Assembly (NCBI GenBank): GCA_016794345.1
Contig: JAEUKE010000066.1
Location: 49,816-113,815 of the forward strand
Source of the DNA: Myxococcales bacterium
Lineage (GTDB): Bacteria > Myxococcota_A > Polyangia > Polyangiales > Polyangiaceae
Direction: 5' to 3'
Length of the DNA stretch: 64,000 nucleotides
Shown here: positions 8,534 to 17,017 of the stretch, piece after piece
How the letters are laid out: every line of letters begins with the position of its first letter
Numbering within the stretch: the first letter of the stretch is position 1
The notes under the pieces: generated by a model
What the model saw: only the letters and a program-made list of their open reading frames with translations
Databases searched by the model: none
Told to the model about the DNA's origin: nothing
Program-made: the position numbers and the translations under genes

Positions 8534-9901
8534 ATGCCCCGTGCTTCCTGGATCGCGCTGGCCGGTCTCGGCATCCTTGCGTGCCGAGACCGCGTCGAGA
8601 GTGGAACGACCGCCGCCGCCGAGGGGACGGAGGTGGCCTCGCCCCCCCAGGACCTGGGAGAGGAGAGCGACGGACGGCCGAAGGCGGGACGGCTGCCCGT
8701 CGGGGAAGAGCTCACGGCCGAAGCGCGCGCCCAGAACGCAAAGGGCAAGGAGCCCCGCAAGCCGACGCGCCGTGGCCGCGTCAGCAGGGCGATGAAACCG
8801 ACGATCGAGAAGACGGTGCATGGCTTCGTCGCGCGGCTCGGCGGGCAGAACACGGTGACGCCGGTCTTCCACGAGGGGCGTGTGCTCGCGGGAGCGTTCA
8901 GCACGTACGACCTGCACGCCGTCGACGCGACGACCGGCGCGCCCGAGTGGAGCATCCGCCTCTCGGACGACGGCCCGACCGCGCCGACGTGTCGCGACGG
9001 GATCTGCGTCTTCAACACCTACTCCTGCACGATGTTCGGTGTCGCAGCCGACACAGGCAAACACCTCTGGTCGTGGTACCTCGGGTCGCCGCAGCTCGCG
9101 ACGCCGGTCATCAGCGGCGATCTGGTCTACTCGTCTTACCCCGACACCGGCGGACCGCCCGAGGCACCCTACGTCATCGGCGCGTTCGATCTGCGGACGG
9201 GCGCGCCGGTCTGGCGGCGTTGGATCGACTCCGAGGTCAACGCGACTCCGGTGGCCTATGGCGGAAAGATCTACGTCGCGACGAGGCTCGGCACCTTGTA
9301 CGAGCTCGGCGCCGTCGACGGCGAGGTGGTCTCGGCGCGCCGGAGCCGGATCGCCTCGCCTCCCGTGATCACGGCAGACGGGCTCCTGTTCGCTCGAGAC
9401 GCCGTCGCGCAAGACTCGCAGACGATCAAGGCGTCGCGCGCTCTCTTCCCCGAGCTCGAGGGGCGCGCCCTCGCGGTCGGCCCCGTCCAGCCTCGCCCGC
9501 GACCCCTCGTCGCCAAGAGCCGCCTGATCTCGATCGACGGCGGGATGCTCGTCGCGCGCAACAAGGACTCCGGTCGCGCGCTCTGGAGCACTGCGCTCAC
9601 GTCGTTGCAGCCCGCGTCCGTGCCCGACCCGCTGATCTACGCAGGAAAGAGCGTGCTCATGGCGACCGCGAGCGGCAGCGTCGTCCGCTTCGACGCGTCC
9701 ACGGGCGAGACGGTGGATTCGTTCGAGCTCGCGAAGACGGCGCTCAGCTCGCAGCCGATCGCGGTGGACGGCTGGCTCTACGCGGGAACCGCCGACGGAA
9801 GCGTCGTGGGGTACGACACGGGACAGCGCGAGCTGACCGGGTGGGCAATGCAGGGCGGCACGCCCGACCGACAGGGGACCGTGGATCCGGAGGGTACGTG
9901 A
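8534..9901 (+). CDS. PQQ-like beta-propeller lipoprotein
   Basis: 455 residues with GGAGG 8 nt before ATG 8534. The N-terminus (LAGLGILACRD) is a lipobox. After a charged linker (residues 20-80), repeated PQQ-type blades follow: DLHAVDATTGAPEWSIRL, GVAADTGKHLWSWYLGSP, AFDLRTGAPVWRRW, VARNKDSGRALWST and RFDASTGETVDSFEL. It resembles BamB-like or PQQ-binding-like proteins built of WD-like blades, not quinoprotein dehydrogenases, since no catalytic cap or metal-site motif is seen. Its stop overlaps the start of the ExbB/MotA-like gene (TGATG), so it is the first gene of a four-gene operon and a likely partner of that proton channel. Confidence 0.85.
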   Translation: MPRASWIALAGLGILACRDRVESGTTAAAEGTEVASPPQDLGEESDGRPKAGRLPVGEELTAEARAQNAKGKEPRKPTRRGRVSRAMKPTIEKTVHGFVARLGGQNTVTPVFHEGRVLAGAFSTYDLHAVDATTGAPEWSIRLSDDGPTAPTCRDGICVFNTYSCTMFGVAADTGKHLWSWYLGSPQLATPVISGDLVYSSYPDTGGPPEAPYVIGAFDLRTGAPVWRRWIDSEVNATPVAYGGKIYVATRLGTLYELGAVDGEVVSARRSRIASPPVITADGLLFARDAVAQDSQTIKASRALFPELEGRALAVGPVQPRPRPLVAKSRLISIDGGMLVARNKDSGRALWSTALTSLQPASVPDPLIYAGKSVLMATASGSVVRFDASTGETVDSFELAKTALSSQPIAVDGWLYAGTADGSVVGYDTGQRELTGWAMQGGTPDRQGTVDPEGT

Positions 9902-11211
9902 TGAAACCGAAGACCATTCGAGGCTCGAGCGAGGTCTCGCTCGCTCTCGCGTTCCTCATTGCCGTCACGCTCCAGGGAGGCGTGTTGGTCGCGAAGGGGG
10001 CCCTTCCGGAGCCGATCCAGATCCTGCTCTTCGAGCGCGGCTGGGTGCAGCACGCGACGCTGTTCCTCACGTTCCTCGCGATCGGAATCCTTGTCCTCAA
10101 ATCGGTCGGCCTCGCGCTCCAGCGGCGCTCGCTCCGGTGGCCGGCGGTTCCTCCTGAGGAGCGGTCGATCGACGCCGAGAACGTGGCGCGGCTCCTCGAG
10201 CGCGCCGAGCAGCGCAGCAGCGCGTCTGCGGTCCCAGGCGTCGCGCGGAGCTTCTGGGTCGCGCGGGTCGCAGGGCTGCTCCGCGTCCACGCGGCGCGTC
10301 TCGAGCCGACCGAGACGGCGTCGGCCGCCGAAAAGGCCTCCGAAGCGGACGCCGACGCCGTGAGCGCGAGCTACAGCATGGTGAAGGTGCTGGTCTGGGC
10401 CATACCGATCGTCGGCTTCATCGGAACGGTCGTCGGGATCGGCGACGCGGTGGTCGGCTTCTCCGACTCGCTGAAACACGCAGATCAGCTGGACGCCATC
10501 AAAGGCTCGCTCGCCAAGGTGACGCTCGGGCTCTCGATTGCGTTCGATACGACGCTGCTCTCGCTGGTCACGAGCATCGTCGTCATGCTTCCTATGACGT
10601 ATTTGCAGAAGGCCGAGGAGCGGCTGACGCGTGACCTGGACGACGCCGCGACGGCCGTGCTCGGTCTCGTCTCGCACCCCGCCGCCGCGCTGCCGGCCGA
10701 GACGGCGGAGGCGCCGGCTCAGGACGACTGGAAGCGAATGGTCGTCGAGATCGTGGGACCTTCGATGAAGGAAATGGTGGAGGCGCACACGGCCCTCCTC
10801 GCGAAGATGGCAGCGGACCGCGCGGAGATCGCCGAGGCTCGAGCCATGACCGCGGCGGCCCAGGCCTCGATGCTCGAGGCGCAGGCGTCATTCGCGAAGT
10901 TCCAGGCCTCGCTCGCCGAGTCACACGCGGCGCTCAAGGCCGATCTCGCGTCGGTCGCAGGCGCCCTCGGGGGCCTCGCGCCGAGCGTGGACCGAGCCGT
11001 CGATCGGCTGGAGGAGGCGACGGCGCTCGCGGAGCGAGCGGGCGGACACGTGTCGAAGGTCGAGGATCAACTCTGCCGGGAGATCGGCGCCTCGCGCCAG
11101 CTGCTCCAGCTGCTCGCGGCCGGCTTGCACGACGCAAATGGGGCTGGCCCGAAGCTCAAGTCGAAGAATGGCGTAAACGGCGCCAACGGCGCGACCACGC
11201 AGGAGACCTGA
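9901..11211 (+). CDS. MotA/TolQ/ExbB-like proton channel with coiled-coil tail
   Basis: 436 residues. Two N-terminal membrane segments (LALAFLIAVTLQGGVLVA; ATLFLTFLAIGILVLKSVGL) are followed by a cytosolic part and two more segments in the ExbB/TolQ signature region near 160-225 (VLVWAIPIVGFIGTVVGIGD; LGLSIAFDTTLLSLVTSIVV). Unlike ExbB, it has a further 200 residues rich in Ala, Glu and Lys (residues 240-400) that look like a long coiled coil. Family knowledge: these proteins form pentameric motors around ExbD/TolR/MotB dimers and use the proton motive force. The next two genes encode ExbD-like partners. Confidence 0.85.
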   Translation: MKPKTIRGSSEVSLALAFLIAVTLQGGVLVAKGALPEPIQILLFERGWVQHATLFLTFLAIGILVLKSVGLALQRRSLRWPAVPPEERSIDAENVARLLERAEQRSSASAVPGVARSFWVARVAGLLRVHAARLEPTETASAAEKASEADADAVSASYSMVKVLVWAIPIVGFIGTVVGIGDAVVGFSDSLKHADQLDAIKGSLAKVTLGLSIAFDTTLLSLVTSIVVMLPMTYLQKAEERLTRDLDDAATAVLGLVSHPAAALPAETAEAPAQDDWKRMVVEIVGPSMKEMVEAHTALLAKMAADRAEIAEARAMTAAAQASMLEAQASFAKFQASLAESHAALKADLASVAGALGGLAPSVDRAVDRLEEATALAERAGGHVSKVEDQLCREIGASRQLLQLLAAGLHDANGAGPKLKSKNGVNGANGATTQET

Positions 11212-11214
11212 GCG

Positions 11215-11700
11215 GTGAGGCGCAAGGCAAGCGCGCCGGAGCTGACGCTGTTTCCGTTCCTGAGCGTCCTCGCTATGGTGATCGGGACGCTCATCCTGAT
11301 CTCCGGAATGGCTCAGATAGCGCTGGCGAAGCCGAAGCAGCGAATCGTCGTCGACGCCTTCAAGCCCGGGAAGAAGGACCCCATCTTCGTGGAGTGCCAC
11401 AAAAAGGGGCTCACCATCTTCGGCGACGATCCTACCTCCGACGAACGAAGGCGGGTATGGCGCGACGAGATCGGTGTCGCGGACGGCGCGTGGACCGAGC
11501 TCTGGAAGCGCGTCCAGCACGATCCGAATCACTACATCCAGTTTCTGGTGCGCGAGTCTGGCGTCGGGGCATTCAACGACGCACGCGCCGCCATCGAGGG
11601 GATGGGCGTCGAATACGGCTATGAGCCGCTCTTCCTCGACGGCGACCTCAGCTTCAAACAGAAGCACCGGCAAGCTGCCCGGACGACGGAGGCGCGATGA
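11215..11700 (+). CDS. ExbD/TolR-like membrane protein 1
   Basis: 161 residues from GTG 11215, 3 nt after the channel gene. One N-terminal membrane segment (LFPFLSVLAMVIGTLILISG) with the FPFLSVL motif is typical of ExbD-like proteins in Planctomycetes and Myxococcota, followed by a periplasmic domain of about 120 residues. The conserved ExbD proton-carrying Asp is not in its membrane segment; a Glu (PEL) precedes it. The C-terminal part is mixed alpha/beta without a peptidoglycan-binding motif. It overlaps the next ExbD-like gene by 4 nt (ATGA). Confidence 0.75.
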   Translation: MRRKASAPELTLFPFLSVLAMVIGTLILISGMAQIALAKPKQRIVVDAFKPGKKDPIFVECHKKGLTIFGDDPTSDERRRVWRDEIGVADGAWTELWKRVQHDPNHYIQFLVRESGVGAFNDARAAIEGMGVEYGYEPLFLDGDLSFKQKHRQAARTTEAR

Positions 11701-12335
11701 GCCGTGCGCGGGAAGAGGGGCTCGAGCTCTCGCTCGATTCGTTCTTGAACGTCATGAAGATCGTGATCGGCGTGCTGATCTTGATCGTGCTCGTGACCGT
11801 CCTGGGGGGTGGCGAGATGGGCGTCCCCTCCGGCGCCGCGGCGCTCGGCGCTCCCAAGCCGACGGCGACTCGTGTCATCTTCGAGTGCAAGGACGGAAAG
11901 ATCTACGCGCTCGACGAGGAGGGCATCGCGAGGCGCGTCGAGGGCACGGTGCGGAAGGAGCTCACGGGGCAGCTCACGCCCGACGCCGTCTCGCTCTTCC
12001 TGTTCAACCGAGACGTCGGCGACGAGCGTCACCGCGTCCACGTGGAGATGCGGCCGGGAGGCCTGGCGTGGGCGTACGTCCTGCGCGCCGACGCGCCCGG
12101 CGGTGAGTCGAAGGAGGCGCTCGGCGCGCCGGGCTCGAGCTTCGCGCGCGCGCTCGACCGGATGGGAGAGGACTCCTTCGCGTATTTCGTCGTACACGAC
12201 GACAGCTTCGAGACGTTCAAGGCTGCGCGTGCGCTGGCCGTCTCGAAGGGCATCGCGGTCGGCTGGGACCCGCTCGAGGGGGACGAGCCGGTCCGGTTCA
12301 GCGTGGGAGGGAGCCTCGGCACGCGGATCCACTGA
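11697..12335 (+). CDS. ExbD/TolR-like membrane protein 2
   Basis: 212 residues. The N-terminal membrane segment begins ELSLDSFLNVMKIVIGVLIL. The Asp just before SFLNV sits where ExbD/TolR carry the essential proton-path Asp, so this subunit is the better candidate for the proton-carrying partner. The remainder is periplasmic, with beta-rich blocks (TRVIFECKDGKIYALDEEG; HRVHVEMRPGG). A pair of dissimilar ExbD-like proteins next to one channel gene suggests a heterodimeric rod inside the pentamer. Last gene of the operon. Confidence 0.75.
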   Translation: MSRAREEGLELSLDSFLNVMKIVIGVLILIVLVTVLGGGEMGVPSGAAALGAPKPTATRVIFECKDGKIYALDEEGIARRVEGTVRKELTGQLTPDAVSLFLFNRDVGDERHRVHVEMRPGGLAWAYVLRADAPGGESKEALGAPGSSFARALDRMGEDSFAYFVVHDDSFETFKAARALAVSKGIAVGWDPLEGDEPVRFSVGGSLGTRIH

Positions 12336-12449
12336 CTCCTTTCGTCCCGAGACGAATCGCGGATGTCCAACGATGTCCACGGAAGGTCCACCGCCCACCT
12401 CCGTACCAACGCCCCGAGGCAGCCAACGCGTGGCGCCCGGAGGTTTCTC

Positions 12450-13031
12450 ATGTACGCCTATTTCAGCGATTTGCACGTCCAACTCCTCGCCCGCGGCATC
12501 CTCAACCCGGGTGAGCAGCTCGTCGGTCAGACCAGCACGTTCTACTTTCCGTGGTGGGCCCTCGGGTTCATCAACCGCCGCCACCTCGTCCTGGCGACGA
12601 ACCAGCGGCTGCTCGTGCTCGAGCACCGCTGGGGATGGTTCCCGGCGGGCTACCGGCTCCATGTCGTCCACGCCATGCCGTGGAGCTCGGTCCAGGAGGT
12701 GAAGCTGAAGGGCATCTTCGCGAAGAAGCTCGTCGTCGTCGGCACCGGCGACAACGGCCCGGTGTCGCTCAAAGCGCCCGTGCCGAACACCCTCTTCGGG
12801 CTCCTCGCGCCGATGAAGAACAACCTCCCCGGCGCGCGCGCGATCGAGTCGCAGTTCAAGAACGCCGGCGCGCTCGGCGCGGCCGCTCTTGCGCCGCAGC
12901 TCCAGGGATACGGCGCGCCGCCTTCGAGCGGGATGCCCGCGTTCAACGCGCCTGGCTACAGCTCCGTTCCGCCCGCGGCCCACCAGCCGGGCGCGTACGG
13001 CAACCCCTCGGTCAACTACCACGGGCAGTGA
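12450..13031 (+). CDS. putative bacterial PH-like domain protein with Pro/Gly-rich tail
   Basis: 193 residues from ATG 12450, which has GGAGG 7 nt upstream; an in-frame ATG at 12363 lacks one. Residues 15-125 resemble bacterial PH domains that read lipid or protein surfaces: ILNPGEQLVGQTSTFYFPWW, then RRHLVLATNQRLLVLEH, MPWSSVQEVKLKG and KKLVVVGTGDNGPVSLKAP. The tail from about 145 is rich in Pro, Ala, Gly and Tyr. No membrane segment is certain. It follows the ExbD-like genes after 114 nt on the same strand. Assignment as PH-like is by pattern, not proven. Confidence 0.6.
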   Translation: MYAYFSDLHVQLLARGILNPGEQLVGQTSTFYFPWWALGFINRRHLVLATNQRLLVLEHRWGWFPAGYRLHVVHAMPWSSVQEVKLKGIFAKKLVVVGTGDNGPVSLKAPVPNTLFGLLAPMKNNLPGARAIESQFKNAGALGAAALAPQLQGYGAPPSSGMPAFNAPGYSSVPPAAHQPGAYGNPSVNYHGQ

Positions 13032-13091
13032 CGAGCTCGGTCGTGGGCCGGGGCTCCGCTCATCGCCTCGGCTCGCGACGGGCCACTCGCG

Positions 13092-13814
13092 TCACCACGA
13101 GAGCTCGACCGGCTCGGTCGAGCCGCAGCCCTCGATCGGAGCCCCGAGCTTCGCGAGGGCCTTCTCGGCTTCTCGGTACGCTTCCACGTCGCGTACGCCG
13201 GCCCGCGCGATGAACATGTCGAGCGCGAGAACAGCTCTGTCATGTTTACGCTCGTGGGCGTAAGCGAGCCCGAGGTAGAGGTACGCCTTGTCCTCCACGC
13301 CCACGGAGGCGTCCTTCGCGAGCGCGCGCTCGATCAGCGCGGACGCCTGGCGGTAGCGGTGACGCCGGAAGAGCACGATGCCCGCGGCGAGCAGCTCGGT
13401 CGCGTCGTCCGACGCCAGATCGTCGAAGAGCGCCCCGCCGGTGATCATCGCCTCCGCCAGGACCAGGGCGCCGACGGGCTCCACGACGAGGAGCGGCGCG
13501 AACAGGGCGCCGGTCGTGGCCCCGGCGGCGACGGCCGCGTTCTCGTCCTCCACGAGGTCGGACGCGAGGTCCTCGTGGAGCTCGCGCCAATCGACGACCT
13601 CCTCCCTGCAGCGGAGCTTCTCTCCGGTGAGCGGATCGCGCAGGAGGAGCGTGGTCTGGCCCGGAGCGGGGTCGTCGCTGCCGTCTTCTGTCGCCATGAC
13701 GTAGCCGTGGAAAGCCGGGGAGTACCGCGCGCGTGTGCCGAACGTCTCGGGGGCGGTCGCACACGCAGGCATGGCGAGGAGCGCCGCGAGCAAGAGGGGA
13801 GCTCGTGAGTTCAC
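13092..13814 (-). CDS. lipoprotein with TPR-like C-terminal region
   Basis: 240 residues from GTG 13814 with GGAG before it. The signal LLLAALLAMPAC is a lipobox. The middle has a Gly/Ala-rich hydrophobic patch (AAVAAGATTGALFAPLLVVE). Residues 150-225 look like two or three TPR-type helices (LFRRHRYRQASALIERAL; AYLYLGLAYAHERKHDRAVLAL). It lies 30 nt downstream of a membrane protein encoded with an ECF sigma factor, so it is probably the third gene of that operon. Function unknown; an envelope role is likely. Confidence 0.7.
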   Translation of the reverse strand: MNSRAPLLLAALLAMPACATAPETFGTRARYSPAFHGYVMATEDGSDDPAPGQTTLLLRDPLTGEKLRCREEVVDWRELHEDLASDLVEDENAAVAAGATTGALFAPLLVVEPVGALVLAEAMITGGALFDDLASDDATELLAAGIVLFRRHRYRQASALIERALAKDASVGVEDKAYLYLGLAYAHERKHDRAVLALDMFIARAGVRDVEAYREAEKALAKLGAPIEGCGSTEPVELSW

Positions 13815-13844
13815 TGCGTCTCCGTGTGAAGGGGGAGGGGAGAT

Positions 13845-14708
13845 TCAGAAGGAAGCGAGGCGAGCGAAATCGACCGTCGCCATCACGCCGATCGTGCCGG
13901 CGTTCGCGGCGTCGATCGGCGCGCCCGGGGGCGGGAGGCTGGCGCCGAACCATCGATCGCCCTGGGGCGAGAGGCAGAAGCTCGCGAGCGACGCCGAGCT
14001 CCGCGGGACGATCACCGGCGTGACCGCGACCGGACGCACCGGCTCCGACCACCGAATGGGCGGGGCCACGGGCGGCGGCGGCGCCGCGTCCGCGTAAGCT
14101 TCGCGCTCGACCGGGGGCGTGACCGACGCGACCTTCTCCGGCGTCGAGACGGCGGCGGGCGGCGCCGCGTGCGCTCCTGGCCTGGCCGCGCGATGGCGAG
14201 CCACGCGGGCGATCCGGGACCCGTTTGGCTTGGGTGGCGTCGCGGTCTCGACCGTCTCCACGGGCGGATCCTCTCGGACGTCGGGAGACGGCGGCGGCGG
14301 TTCGGCCGGGAACGCGTCTCTCGCCTGGGCGGCCGCGGGATCTGCCGTGGCGGGGACAGTCGCGTTTCGTGTGAGGAGCGGCAGGAGCGCCGCCGCGGCC
14401 ACGCCCACGACAGCGGCCACGAGCAGCGCGACGGATCTGGTCCCGAGCCGATGGGAGACGATGGGGCGCGGCACGACCAGCGCGGCCGCCGGGGCGGAGG
14501 CGCCGGACCCGACGACTCGCGCGAGGAGCCGGTCCTCGAAGTCGTCCGGAAGCGCGCGCTGTTGCTCCTGCCAGCCGATGCTCTTCTCGAACGCGCGCCA
14601 GGCCGCGTCCTCCCCGATTCTCGATCCGTCGTCGCGACCGCCCCGGAGCAGGACGAGGTGCGCGCGCGCTTGGTGCCCGCGCGGGGGGCGCCCGATGCGG
14701 GACGTCAT
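13845..14708 (-). CDS. single-pass membrane protein, putative anti-sigma factor
   Basis: 287 residues from ATG 14708, overlapping the sigma-factor stop by 4 nt. An N-terminal cytosolic part of about 85 residues (EDAAWRAFEKSIGWQEQQ, LPDDFEDRLLARVV) precedes one membrane segment near 92-115 (SVALLVAAVVGVAAAALLPLL) and a long Pro/Ala-rich periplasmic tail. That layout and the coupling to an ECF sigma gene fit an anti-sigma factor, but no zinc-binding HxxxCxxC motif of the ZAS type is present. Function inferred from context and topology. Confidence 0.6.
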   Translation of the reverse strand: MTSRIGRPPRGHQARAHLVLLRGGRDDGSRIGEDAAWRAFEKSIGWQEQQRALPDDFEDRLLARVVGSGASAPAAALVVPRPIVSHRLGTRSVALLVAAVVGVAAAALLPLLTRNATVPATADPAAAQARDAFPAEPPPPSPDVREDPPVETVETATPPKPNGSRIARVARHRAARPGAHAAPPAAVSTPEKVASVTPPVEREAYADAAPPPPVAPPIRWSEPVRPVAVTPVIVPRSSASLASFCLSPQGDRWFGASLPPPGAPIDAANAGTIGVMATVDFARLASF

Positions 14709-15361
14709 GCGACCCTCCCGTTGCGCTCGAGGGCCTCGAGGGCCTGTTGCCACAGCGAGCTCAGCTCGTGTTTGTGCATGCCGAGCTCGTCGGCGATCTG
14801 CGCGCGGGTCTTCTCCCCGTAGCGGAGCTCCGCCATCAGGTTCGCCTGCTCGATCGTCAAGAGCTCGTAGAACCTCGCGAGGTCCTCGGCGGCACGTCGC
14901 GCCTTGAAGAGGCGGGCCGTGAACGCCGCGGTCGTGAGGCCGAGCTCCTCGGCGACCTCCGCGTCCTGGCGCCGGCCCGCCGAGAGGCTCGCCACCAGCG
15001 CCTCCGCGAGGTGTGTGGGCATCCGCGCGAGGATCCACTGCAGCCGCTCGAACGCGTGCAGCGCCTCCTCGACGGAGTCGATGGACCCGACCTCTTCGAG
15101 CGTGTCGGTCCGCTCGCGGTCGCGCCGCTCCTTGGCGACGATGTCGATCACGACGCGGCGGACACACACGTAGAGCTCGACGTGGCCCTCCGGCGGGCGC
15201 CACTCGGGCTCGTCCGTCATGCGGCGCCACCAGCGTGTGTAGAGGGTCTGGAGGATGTCTTCTGCGTCCCGCTCCCGCCCGAACCCACACGCGATGCGGT
15301 AGAGCCGTCGCGCGTGGCGCCGGAGGTGCGAAGCGAGGTGGGGCTGGGAATGAACGGTCAT
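14705..15361 (-). CDS. ECF-type RNA polymerase sigma factor
   Basis: 218 residues. Region 2 is seen near residues 15-85 (LYRIACGFGRERDAEDILQT, LYTRWWRR), and region 4 near 110-210 in two helical blocks (RLQWILARMPTHLAEALVAS, RQDAEVAEELGLTTAAFTAR). The region-4 part looks extended or duplicated, since a second helix-turn-helix-like block (RAQIADELGMHKHELSSLW) follows. It directs RNA polymerase to a small regulon. It is coupled by ATGA overlap to a putative anti-sigma membrane protein. The extra C-terminal helix-turn-helix is unusual for ECF factors. Confidence 0.78.
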   Translation of the reverse strand: MTVHSQPHLASHLRRHARRLYRIACGFGRERDAEDILQTLYTRWWRRMTDEPEWRPPEGHVELYVCVRRVVIDIVAKERRDRERTDTLEEVGSIDSVEEALHAFERLQWILARMPTHLAEALVASLSAGRRQDAEVAEELGLTTAAFTARLFKARRAAEDLARFYELLTIEQANLMAELRYGEKTRAQIADELGMHKHELSSLWQQALEALERNGRVA

Positions 15362-15535
15362 GCGAAGCTCGCGTGGCGGCGCAGTGCACGAAAGTGCCCA
15401 GCTCCGGAGAGGGAACGAAGCTCGGCCCGTTTCTTTTCGGCTCGATCGCGATTCAGGGAAGGAAGCATGCCCGTGCGGTTGGCAACGGGGGTGCCCGACT
15501 CGCGTCGCCGCCGCGTCGGAAACGTGCTGCGTGGA

Positions 15536-16285
15536 TCAGCGGCTCTCGTAGCAGAGCTGGGCGGGCAGCTCGAAGGCCGTCAGGAACCCGTCCTGCTTGC
15601 CGCAGGCGGTGTCGATCGCCACGACCGATGGGCCGGCCCAGAGGTCGGTTGGGTCTTCCGGGGTGAACGACGAGAGCTCCGGTGGCAAGAGGCGCGTCGC
15701 CGTGTGGCCGACCACGACGAGCTTGCCCCGGTAGTCCGCGAAGAAGCGCTTGTCCCTCGTCCAGAGCAGCGCCCGCTGGGGCTGGGTGACGCTCGGGTGG
15801 TGGAACTGGCCGCCGTGGTGGAGCAACCCGGCGTGCACGTAGATCGCGTGCTCGTCCTCGTAATGGTGGGGGAGCGAGCGCATCCAGTCGACCACGTCGG
15901 CGGGGAGGAACGACGCCTCCAGCATCGCCTTCAGCTCCTCCCCGGTCGGCGCGTCGTCGTCTTTGGGGACGGGCTGGCCGCGGAACGACCGGAGCGCCTC
16001 GAGGCAGCCGTTGCCGCGGGGGATGACGAACTCCGGCCAACCCTTCTCGGCCACCTGGATCCACGCGTCCTCGTGGTTGCCGCGCAAGGCCACGACCTTC
16101 GCCTGGCTCGTGCGCTGGATCTCCCGAACGCGGGCGACGACCTGCGCCGACGCAGGGCCGCGATCGACGTAGTCGCCGAGGAAGACGAGCGTGTCGCCCC
16201 TGCCCAACGCAGGAAGGCGAGCGAGGATTCGATCGAGGTGATCGATCTCGCCGTGGATGTCCCCGATGGCGATCGTTCGGCCCAT
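15536..16285 (-). CDS. metallophosphoesterase, PPP/ApaH-like protein phosphatase
   Basis: 249 residues from ATG 16285. All PPP-family metal and phosphate motifs are present: GDIHG (residue 8), GDYVDRG (near 39), GNHE (near 69), then the His-containing HAGLLHHGG and GHTATR. Family members are Ser/Thr phosphatases or diadenosine tetraphosphate hydrolases with two metal ions. It is the last gene of a four-gene minus-strand operon, starting 5 nt after the Cys-rich lipoprotein stop. A role opposite the Ser/Thr kinases of this organism is plausible, but the substrate is unknown. Confidence 0.9.
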   Translation of the reverse strand: MGRTIAIGDIHGEIDHLDRILARLPALGRGDTLVFLGDYVDRGPASAQVVARVREIQRTSQAKVVALRGNHEDAWIQVAEKGWPEFVIPRGNGCLEALRSFRGQPVPKDDDAPTGEELKAMLEASFLPADVVDWMRSLPHHYEDEHAIYVHAGLLHHGGQFHHPSVTQPQRALLWTRDKRFFADYRGKLVVVGHTATRLLPPELSSFTPEDPTDLWAGPSVVAIDTACGKQDGFLTAFELPAQLCYESR

Positions 16286-16290
16286 GTTGC

Positions 16291-17004
16291 TCAGGCGGGG
16301 CAGATCGGCGGGCCAGCCATGCAGACGCCGCTCGCGCAATGGCCGCCGGGGCAATCGTCGTTGGTCTGGCAACCCGTCTCGGGATCGATGCAGAAGAACC
16401 CGGCCGGCCCATTGCAGCAGGGGTCACGCACGAGCGCACACGACGAGAGGCTCTCCTGCCCGCAGACGGTGCCGAAACACTGGGCCTGGACACACATCGC
16501 GACCTGGTTGCCGACGACGCCGGCCGGGACGCAGACGCCGCCGGGACAATCGTCGTTCGTGACGCACAGGTCGCTCCCGCACGCGTTGTACATCTCGGGC
16601 TGGACGCCGCCGCAGAACGGGACGAGCGGCGCGGGGAAGCAGGCGCCTTGCGTGCACTCGCTCGAGTCACAGCACTCGTCGAGCTTGCTGCCCGTGCACG
16701 TCGTCGCCTCGTCGACGGGGTACTGGCAAGCGTGATAGCCGGCGTTGATATCGACGCACGCGCCTCCCGGGCAATCCTCCGGGCCGTCGCACTCGCTGGC
16801 GTCGAGGTTCGAGCCCCCGCCTTGTCCGGTCGACGACGAGCTCGAGGTCGTGGAGCTCGACGAGGTCGTGGTGGCACCGGTGGTGCTCGTGGAGGTCGTG
16901 GTCGACCCACCGCCGGAGCCGCCGGTGGCGGAATCGTCATCACCACAACCGACCACGGCACAGAGGCCACCGAGCCCGGCGCCGAGGAACAAAGCAAGCT
17001 TCAT
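16291..17004 (-). CDS. Cys-rich lipoprotein with Ser/Thr linker
   Basis: 237 residues. The lipobox is AVVGCGDD, then a Gly/Ser/Thr linker of about 40 residues (runs of Ser and Thr) typical of Polyangiales surface lipoproteins. The rest carries repeated Cys patterns (CDGPEDCPGGACVD, CVTNDDCPGGVCVP, CQTNDDCPGGHCASGVC), each a short disulfide-stabilised module of the form C-x5-DCPGG-xC. It is probably outer-membrane and surface exposed. A TAGCCT box lies 7 nt before the ATG, so it may be transcribed separately from its upstream neighbour, whose stop is 13 nt away. Confidence 0.75.
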   Translation of the reverse strand: MKLALFLGAGLGGLCAVVGCGDDDSATGGSGGGSTTTSTSTTGATTTSSSSTTSSSSSTGQGGGSNLDASECDGPEDCPGGACVDINAGYHACQYPVDEATTCTGSKLDECCDSSECTQGACFPAPLVPFCGGVQPEMYNACGSDLCVTNDDCPGGVCVPAGVVGNQVAMCVQAQCFGTVCGQESLSSCALVRDPCCNGPAGFFCIDPETGCQTNDDCPGGHCASGVCMAGPPICPA

Positions 17005-17011
17005 GGACGCG

Positions 17012-17017
17012 AGGCTA
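17012..17017 (-). promoter_or_regulatory. putative -10 box (TAGCCT) before the Cys-rich lipoprotein
   Basis: Minus-strand TAGCCT ends 7 nt before ATG 17004 and there is no Shine-Dalgarno sequence. It matches the recurring TAGNNT-then-start arrangement. It lies in the 13-nt gap after the CbiX gene, so it would be an internal operon promoter. Confidence 0.35.

Noticed and set aside
9901..12335. Zorya-like defence system (ZorA/ZorB)
   Set aside because: The channel is ZorA-like in outline, but ExbD-type partners lack the peptidoglycan-binding domain of ZorB, and no ZorC/D/E nuclease or helicase genes are present.
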